A stretch of 9,574 bases of DNA from contig CALEPD010000260.1 in the NCBI GenBank assembly GCA_937910265.1, forward strand, positions 1 through 9,574, given 5' to 3'. Within the stretch, counting starts at the first letter, position 1, and each line of letters begins with the position of its first letter. Of this stretch, positions 5,354 to 9,574 are shown one piece after another. The notes under the pieces were generated by a model that did not search any database, was not told where the DNA came from, and saw nothing but the letters and a program-made list of their open reading frames with translations. This DNA comes from an uncultured Bacteroidales bacterium (GTDB lineage Bacteria > Bacteroidota > Bacteroidia > Bacteroidales > P3). A program made the position numbers and the translations under genes.

Positions 5354-7714
5354 ATGAAAAAACAGATCATCCTTTTTGCAGCAGGCTTGCTCTTGTCACT
5401 TTCAGCCACTGCCAAACCGATATCAATCAACCAGGCCATTGAAGCAGGTAGAAATTTCCTCTATCACTACGAAACGCTCAAATCCGGCCTCGAATTCACG
5501 CACCACTCCACATTATACACCCTGCCGGAATCGACCGACACAGCCTGCATATATATCATCAACATCGACACAATCGGATTCATCATGATGAGTGCCGACG
5601 ACAGATCGAAACCCGTGTTGGGATATTCTTTCAACGGCAACTATTCACCGGAGCGCCTTCCTATAAACTTCAATGCGTGGGTTAACGACCAACGCAACTC
5701 CATTGCCAGCGGCATACGGGCAAACGCGCCTTACGACGACGAAATATACAAGGAATGGGAGCAAATGATAAACAACAAACTAGCTCCTTACACACCGAAG
5801 AAAGACGTTGCACAGCTTCTCACCTCACAATGGGAGCAGGGTTCGGGGTACAATAACTATTGCCCGACCAACAACGGCAGCCACGTTGTGGTGGGTTGTG
5901 TCGCCACAGCCATGGCGCAGATATTCCGCTATTACGAATACCCCTCATACGGATTCGGCGAGCACTCATACAACTCACCCTATGGATTTCTATCTGTTAC
6001 ATTTGACACCGCATTCTACGATTACTCACAAATGCCTGACAAAATCAGATACAACTCAAACAGTGCGCAAAGGCATGCCGTATCACAGCTCTGCTACCAC
6101 TGCGGAGTGGCCGTTGATATGAACTACCAAAACCCAAACCATACCAGCGGCAGCGGTGCCTTTATGTCGGACGTGCCTGACGCAGTAAAACATTTCGGAT
6201 ATTTCGACGCCGTATTGCGCCATAAAGGCAGTTACTCGGACAACGACTGGATTCAGCTCGTGCGCGATGAACTTGACAAACGCCGACCCATTGAGTACAG
6301 CGGAAACAGCAGTAGCTCAGGCGGACACGCCTTTGTATGCGACGGATACAGAGAATCCGGAAACTTGTTCCATTTCAATTGGGGATGGGGCGGTTATGCA
6401 GACGGCTACTACTCGTTGACAACCATGCAGGGATTCACTTCTGACCAAAACGCGGTGTTCGACATGTATCCGTCTGGCGTGGGCTCGAATTGCGAACGAT
6501 ACTACATATCGCCCGACGGCGACAGCAACGGAACTTCGTGGCAGAACTGCAGCAGCAACTACTCCGACATCTTCACCGCAGCATCGGTAAGAGAAAAAGA
6601 GGTATGGATGAAAGAGGGTGTTTATTATGGCGACACAGCCGCACAAACCGCATTCACCATCCCTCTCGGAATCACCATACGCGGAGGATTTGCCGGCAAC
6701 GAAGACTCGGCATCACACTGCAATCCCGAATTGCACCCCACCATCATTGACGGAAACAACGAACGCCAGGCAATCCATACCACAGGCGGCAATGCAAACA
6801 CCTTTTTATACAATCTAACCATACGCAACGGACTCGCCACCGAGAACTGCGAAAGCGCAGTGGAGTTTGGCCAACGCACTCAGATTTACAACTGTACATT
6901 CATCGACAACGACGGTGGCGAAAAGCCTGCCATCTCGATGAACACCAGCGTTATGGACAGAGGCCGCATACATAACAATTCGGGAAGTTCAGCCGTTAAG
7001 ATTCATAGTGGAAGACTCCGAAACTGCTTAATATCCAACAACAATGCAACTGGTATTGAATGCAGCTCCACTCCAAAGATCATAAACTGCGACATTGTAC
7101 GCAACGATGGATACGGAATCATTCTCAACAGCAAAGCTCCTACCGTAGTAAACAGCATTATATGGGGCAACACCGAGACTTTTGACCGTTTTGACGCAAC
7201 AAACATATCATTTTGCGCCACGACTGGAGACAGCGCGTACATCGGAGACGGAAATATTTTGCTTAACGAAACGTTTTCGATGACGGAACGCAGCATATTC
7301 ACCGACCCCACCACTGCTGTGGGCGGAATTTCTGATTTGGGAGACTGGCATCTCACTGCCGCATCGCCCTGCATAAACGCCGGCGACAGCAGCCGCAGCC
7401 TGCTGACAGCGGAGGACCTTGACGGAAACAAGCGTTTGATGGGCAAACGTGTGGATATAGGATGCTATGAATCCCGCTTTGTCAACATCGAGAATACAAC
7501 CCACAATCCCACCTGGAGCATATACCCCAACCCTGCCCAAGACGAAATACATCTTTTAAACAATGACGAAAACATTGCCATAGAGATATTTGACGAGACC
7601 GGACGTCGTGTCCTTGTACAGCAGCATGGCAACACTGTTGACATCAGCAGACTGCCCAAGGGTTTATATATCATCGCCGTCGGCAATGGTGCCAGAAAAT
7701 TCATCAAATACTAA
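5354..7714 (+). CDS. Secreted C10-family (streptopain-like) cysteine protease with beta-helix and T9SS sorting domain
   Basis: I place the start at ATG 5354 (786 residues), because it directly begins a textbook signal peptide, MKKQIILFAAGLLLSLSATA, with likely cleavage after A20. The frame is open from a GTG at 5327, but that overlaps the dehydrogenase stop and would put nine polar residues in front. Residues about 21-125 resemble the Spi/C10 propeptide (GFIMMSADDRSKPVLGYS near 75-92). Residues about 150-370 are the peptidase domain: catalytic Cys182 in GCVATAMAQI, His325 in GGHAFVCDGY, and NWGWGG (342-347) supplying the Asn/Trp of the active site. Residues about 382-709 look like a right-handed parallel beta-helix, with short repeats such as NCTFIDND and NCLISNNN, closing with SPCINAGD and DIGCYES. 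Residues about 720-786 are a Por-type C-terminal sorting domain (IYPNPAQDEIHL, GRRVLVQQ, ISRLPKGLYII, KFIKY end), so export by Sec and then T9SS to the surface is expected. The substrate is unknown. Confidence 0.92.
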   Translation: MKKQIILFAAGLLLSLSATAKPISINQAIEAGRNFLYHYETLKSGLEFTHHSTLYTLPESTDTACIYIINIDTIGFIMMSADDRSKPVLGYSFNGNYSPERLPINFNAWVNDQRNSIASGIRANAPYDDEIYKEWEQMINNKLAPYTPKKDVAQLLTSQWEQGSGYNNYCPTNNGSHVVVGCVATAMAQIFRYYEYPSYGFGEHSYNSPYGFLSVTFDTAFYDYSQMPDKIRYNSNSAQRHAVSQLCYHCGVAVDMNYQNPNHTSGSGAFMSDVPDAVKHFGYFDAVLRHKGSYSDNDWIQLVRDELDKRRPIEYSGNSSSSGGHAFVCDGYRESGNLFHFNWGWGGYADGYYSLTTMQGFTSDQNAVFDMYPSGVGSNCERYYISPDGDSNGTSWQNCSSNYSDIFTAASVREKEVWMKEGVYYGDTAAQTAFTIPLGITIRGGFAGNEDSASHCNPELHPTIIDGNNERQAIHTTGGNANTFLYNLTIRNGLATENCESAVEFGQRTQIYNCTFIDNDGGEKPAISMNTSVMDRGRIHNNSGSSAVKIHSGRLRNCLISNNNATGIECSSTPKIINCDIVRNDGYGIILNSKAPTVVNSIIWGNTETFDRFDATNISFCATTGDSAYIGDGNILLNETFSMTERSIFTDPTTAVGGISDLGDWHLTAASPCINAGDSSRSLLTAEDLDGNKRLMGKRVDIGCYESRFVNIENTTHNPTWSIYPNPAQDEIHLLNNDENIAIEIFDETGRRVLVQQHGNTVDISRLPKGLYIIAVGNGARKFIKY

Positions 7715-7736
7715 AACGACTCAGAGATACAATAAA

Positions 7737-7774
7737 ACAGGGTGCCATTCGAAAATGGCCCCCTGTTATTATTT
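7737..7774. terminator. Probable bidirectional intrinsic terminator
   Basis: ACAGGG-T-GCCAT (7737-7748) pairs with ATGGC-C-CCCTGT (7755-7766) around the loop TCGAAA, giving an 11-bp stem with one T/C mismatch. It is followed by TATTATTT on the plus strand. On the minus strand the stem is followed by TTTTATTG. It lies 23 bases after the protease stop and about 65 bases after the convergent aminotransferase stop, so it can end both transcripts. Confidence 0.75.
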
Positions 7775-7831
7775 CAATGCAGCTAAGACAGATTACCCAA
7801 CTGGCATTGTTTTTGTTTATTGGATTCTCGA

Positions 7832-9131
7832 TTAGTTAATCGGATGGTCGGCGTGGAATTTCTCGAGACGCTCTTTGAGTGCGGGGAATTGGTCGCGCAA
7901 TACCAATGCAACACAAGCACGGATTCCCTCGCGTTTGCTACCGGTGATGTCGAGAGAGATGGCGCTGATGCCGTAACGGATAAGCTCATTCAGCAAATCG
8001 ATACCACTCATGCCGGGATAGCAGAATGTGAAATAGAAGCCGTCGCCGATGTCTTCACCCATATCCTTGTCGTATACAATGTAAAAGCCATTGTCCTTGA
8101 ACATTTGTTTCATAACGGAAGCCTTTTCGCCGTACTCCTTGATGTCTTTTACGAAATTGTAAGTTCCATCGTTGGCGCCTTTGAGCATGGCAGCCATGGC
8201 ATACTGAACAGAGTGGGCGGTACCCGAGCTCAGGCAATACAATGTACCGAAAATCAAAGCTCTACCCAACTGAGTCTGACTATAATAGCGAGCCAAATCG
8301 GGGCATTCCTTGTTGTACAATGCGGGGCTGCAAACCATCAAAGCGATACGTTCACCTGCATAGCTGAACGACTTGGAGCCTGAGATCATCAATACCCAAT
8401 TGTCGGTATATTTGGCAACGGTTGGCTGATAGGGAGCCTGGCCGGGAACTGAATAATCCTGACGGAAGTCCATCAAGAAATATGCGTCATCCTCGAGCAC
8501 AACAGTACCATACTTGTTTGCCATTTCGCCAATAATCTTCAATTCATGCTCGGTAAAGCAGAACCATGCGGGATTGTTGGGGCTTGAGTAGATCAAACAT
8601 GCTACATCGCCGTCTTTCAATTCTTCCTCAAGTTTTTCGCGCAATTTGTCGCCACGATACTCGTATACATCGAAAGCTTTCATGGGGATGCCCAAAACAC
8701 GGCATTGTTGTTTCTGTACAGGGAAACCCGGGTCGATGAACAGCACTTTGTTTTTCTTTGCATCGTAACGGGTAAGTGTCAAGAAGCTGGCGAAACCTGC
8801 CTGCATTGAACCAACGGTAGGTACACAGCAATCCGGAGTCACGTTTGACAAAGCGGGCGGCCTCTTGCTTGAAATCAGCAGTACCATAGATTTCGGGATA
8901 AACGGAAGCCACGCCGTTCTGCAAAGCTTCGATTTGGGCGTCGATGCCGACTTTGGCTGCCGGGATGCCAGGAATACCCATCTCCATTTTGACAAAACCG
9001 ATACCTGTTTCGGATTCAACATCCTGAATCATCTTTCTCATCTCGCGGATGGAGGCTTTGCCGGGATTAGCGATTTTTTTGGCTGCGGCAATTCTGTCAA
9101 TTACCTCTTTCTGTATAGGGATTTGTGTCAT
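7832..9131 (-). pseudogene. Aminotransferase class I/II (PLP-dependent), interrupted by a frameshift
   Basis: Two overlapping frames together make one aminotransferase of about 432 residues. The first begins MTQIPIQKEVIDRI at 9131 and is good to about K96 (EAARFVK, near 8844). The second carries VTPDCCVPTVGSMQAG onwards to the stop at 7832. The reading frame must move by +1 (or by -2) at about 8840-8847. In the second part the landmarks are intact: IDPGFPVQKQQ, YSSPNNPAW, LEDDAYFLMDF, the Schiff-base lysine in SGSKSFSYAGER (about K253 of the joined protein), the LSSGTAHSVQYAMAAM segment and GIRACVALV. It belongs to the aspartate/aromatic aminotransferase-like group common in Bacteroidales; the amino donor is not known. 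From memory, relatives have a few more residues between FVK/FIK and the VxP segment, so a small out-of-frame deletion fits better than a single-base error. The start is 18 bases after the preceding gene's stop, so the two are probably co-transcribed. Otherwise the sequence is undecayed, so the break is recent, or an error. Confidence 0.85.
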
Positions 9132-9149
9132 AGTATTGTATATATTAAG

Positions 9150-9574
9150 TTATTTAACATTAAAGTCTTTCAATTTCGAGATATTAATCGGACTCACTTC
9201 CTTTATCACATCAAACACTGCCTTCTGCTCCTCGGGTGGCGCCGGTGTGAAAATCGACACAAGTTCAGCTATTTTAACGTCGATGAACTGTTTAGTGGAG
9301 ATTAGATTCGACTTTACCTTATGCACATTTTGAACATTTCTCAAGGAGGTGATGATATTCTGGCGGGCTTGGGTCTGATCTTTGGTCATCATATCGAGGC
9401 CCATGCGGTGGTACAAATAATAAGCTTCTCTGAGTGGTGCGTATGCGGCGTTGGTATGGTTTTCCATGAACCAATAGCGCGCTCTCGATTCCTCGCTTGG
9501 GTCCCAACCTTTATAGGCGGTACCTGCAGCGGACTGGGTTATGGTTCGGGCCATCTCATAGAAAGGATCGCCTC
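9150..9574 (-). CDS. porD: Probable type IX secretion component PorD (DUF4835), C-terminal part
   Basis: The frame is open to the right edge, reading GDPFYEMARTITQSAAG inward, so the first in-window ATG (9554) is internal and the true start is outside. About 140 residues are visible. The segment ESRARYWFMENHTNAAYAPLREAYYLYHRMGLDMM, then the helix around NIITSLRNVQNVHKVKSN, then IDVKIAELVSIF, and the end INISKLKDF follow the pattern of the DUF4835/PorD C-terminus as I remember it (LxxVHxVKPN ... FDAKADELVNIF ... NSxKY). PorD is a periplasmic protein needed for T9SS function in Porphyromonas gingivalis. The N-terminal signal peptide cannot be seen. In other Bacteroidota the gene often sits between coaBC and recN; here an aminotransferase follows 18 bases downstream instead. 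The assignment is from memory of family motifs and is less certain than the others. Confidence 0.65.
   Translation of the reverse strand, partial: GDPFYEMARTITQSAAGTAYKGWDPSEESRARYWFMENHTNAAYAPLREAYYLYHRMGLDMMTKDQTQARQNIITSLRNVQNVHKVKSNLISTKQFIDVKIAELVSIFTPAPPEEQKAVFDVIKEVSPINISKLKDFNVK

Noticed and set aside
7820..8383. 187-codon plus-strand frame
   Set aside because: It is antisense to the catalytic part of the aminotransferase and has no domain of its own.
8837..8850. Programmed ribosomal frameshifting in the aminotransferase
   Set aside because: There is no slippery heptamer and no in-frame stop at the junction as in prfB, and the original frame runs on to 8628. Mutation or assembly error is simpler.
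8850..9022. ATG at 9022 as a true start of the downstream aminotransferase frame
   Set aside because: Residues 1-59 of that frame bear no family resemblance, while the other frame over the same bases gives a good aminotransferase N-terminus. The start is an artefact of the frameshift.
9319..9327. Exact TTATGCACA DnaA box
   Set aside because: It is a lone site inside a coding region; an exact 9-mer with one free base is expected about once in a few such windows by chance.
9150..9574. Aspartate 4-decarboxylase as partner of the aminotransferase
   Set aside because: The visible C-terminus lacks PLP-enzyme features and instead follows the DUF4835/PorD pattern.
1..9574. tRNA, rRNA, CRISPR array, insertion sequence or integrase signals
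   Set aside because: I looked on both strands and saw no cloverleaf, spaced repeat array, transposase-like frame or terminal inverted repeats.

Overview
The window looks like the chromosome of an AT-rich member of the Bacteroidales (phylum Bacteroidota). The evidence is a Bacteroidota-type promoter (TTTG ... TAnnTTTG) upstream of serC, weak or absent Shine-Dalgarno sequences, a secreted C10-family protease ending in a type IX secretion (T9SS) sorting domain, and what appears to be the T9SS accessory gene porD. T9SS points away from the genus Bacteroides itself and towards Prevotella-, Porphyromonas- or Paludibacter-like or uncultured lineages. I cannot name the genus from the sequence.

Left arm (1-1340, minus strand): the start of serA (cut by the window edge) and complete serC, transcribed serC to serA. 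These are the first two enzymes of the phosphorylated serine pathway. A perfect inverted repeat lies between them, and a good Bacteroidota promoter sits upstream of serC.

Central non-coding region (1341-2356): about 1 kb between divergent serC and dnaA. It holds an isolated perfect 11-bp stem-loop, a cluster of DnaA-box-like 9-mers including one exact TTATGCACA, a 20-bp tandem repeat, and then a very AT-rich, G-poor stretch running up to dnaA. This is the best candidate for a replication origin, or at least for dnaA autoregulation.

Right arm, plus strand (2357-7714): dnaA, a flavin reductase-like FMN protein overlapping the dnaA stop by 4 bases, a D-2-hydroxyacid dehydrogenase 11 bases further on, and a secreted protease with a parallel beta-helix and a T9SS tail. 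All four are tightly packed and could be one transcript. A stem-loop at 7737-7766 ends this block and probably also the convergent block opposite.

Right end, minus strand (7832-9574): the C-terminal part of a probable porD (DUF4835), then an aminotransferase class I/II gene split by a frameshift near 8845. The most noteworthy points are the candidate origin, the frameshifted aminotransferase, the C10 protease/beta-helix/T9SS fusion encoded behind dnaA with a T9SS component gene close by, and the unexplained stem-loop at 1506-1531. I found no mobile element, CRISPR array, tRNA or rRNA. Nothing here amounts to a clearly new multi-gene system.
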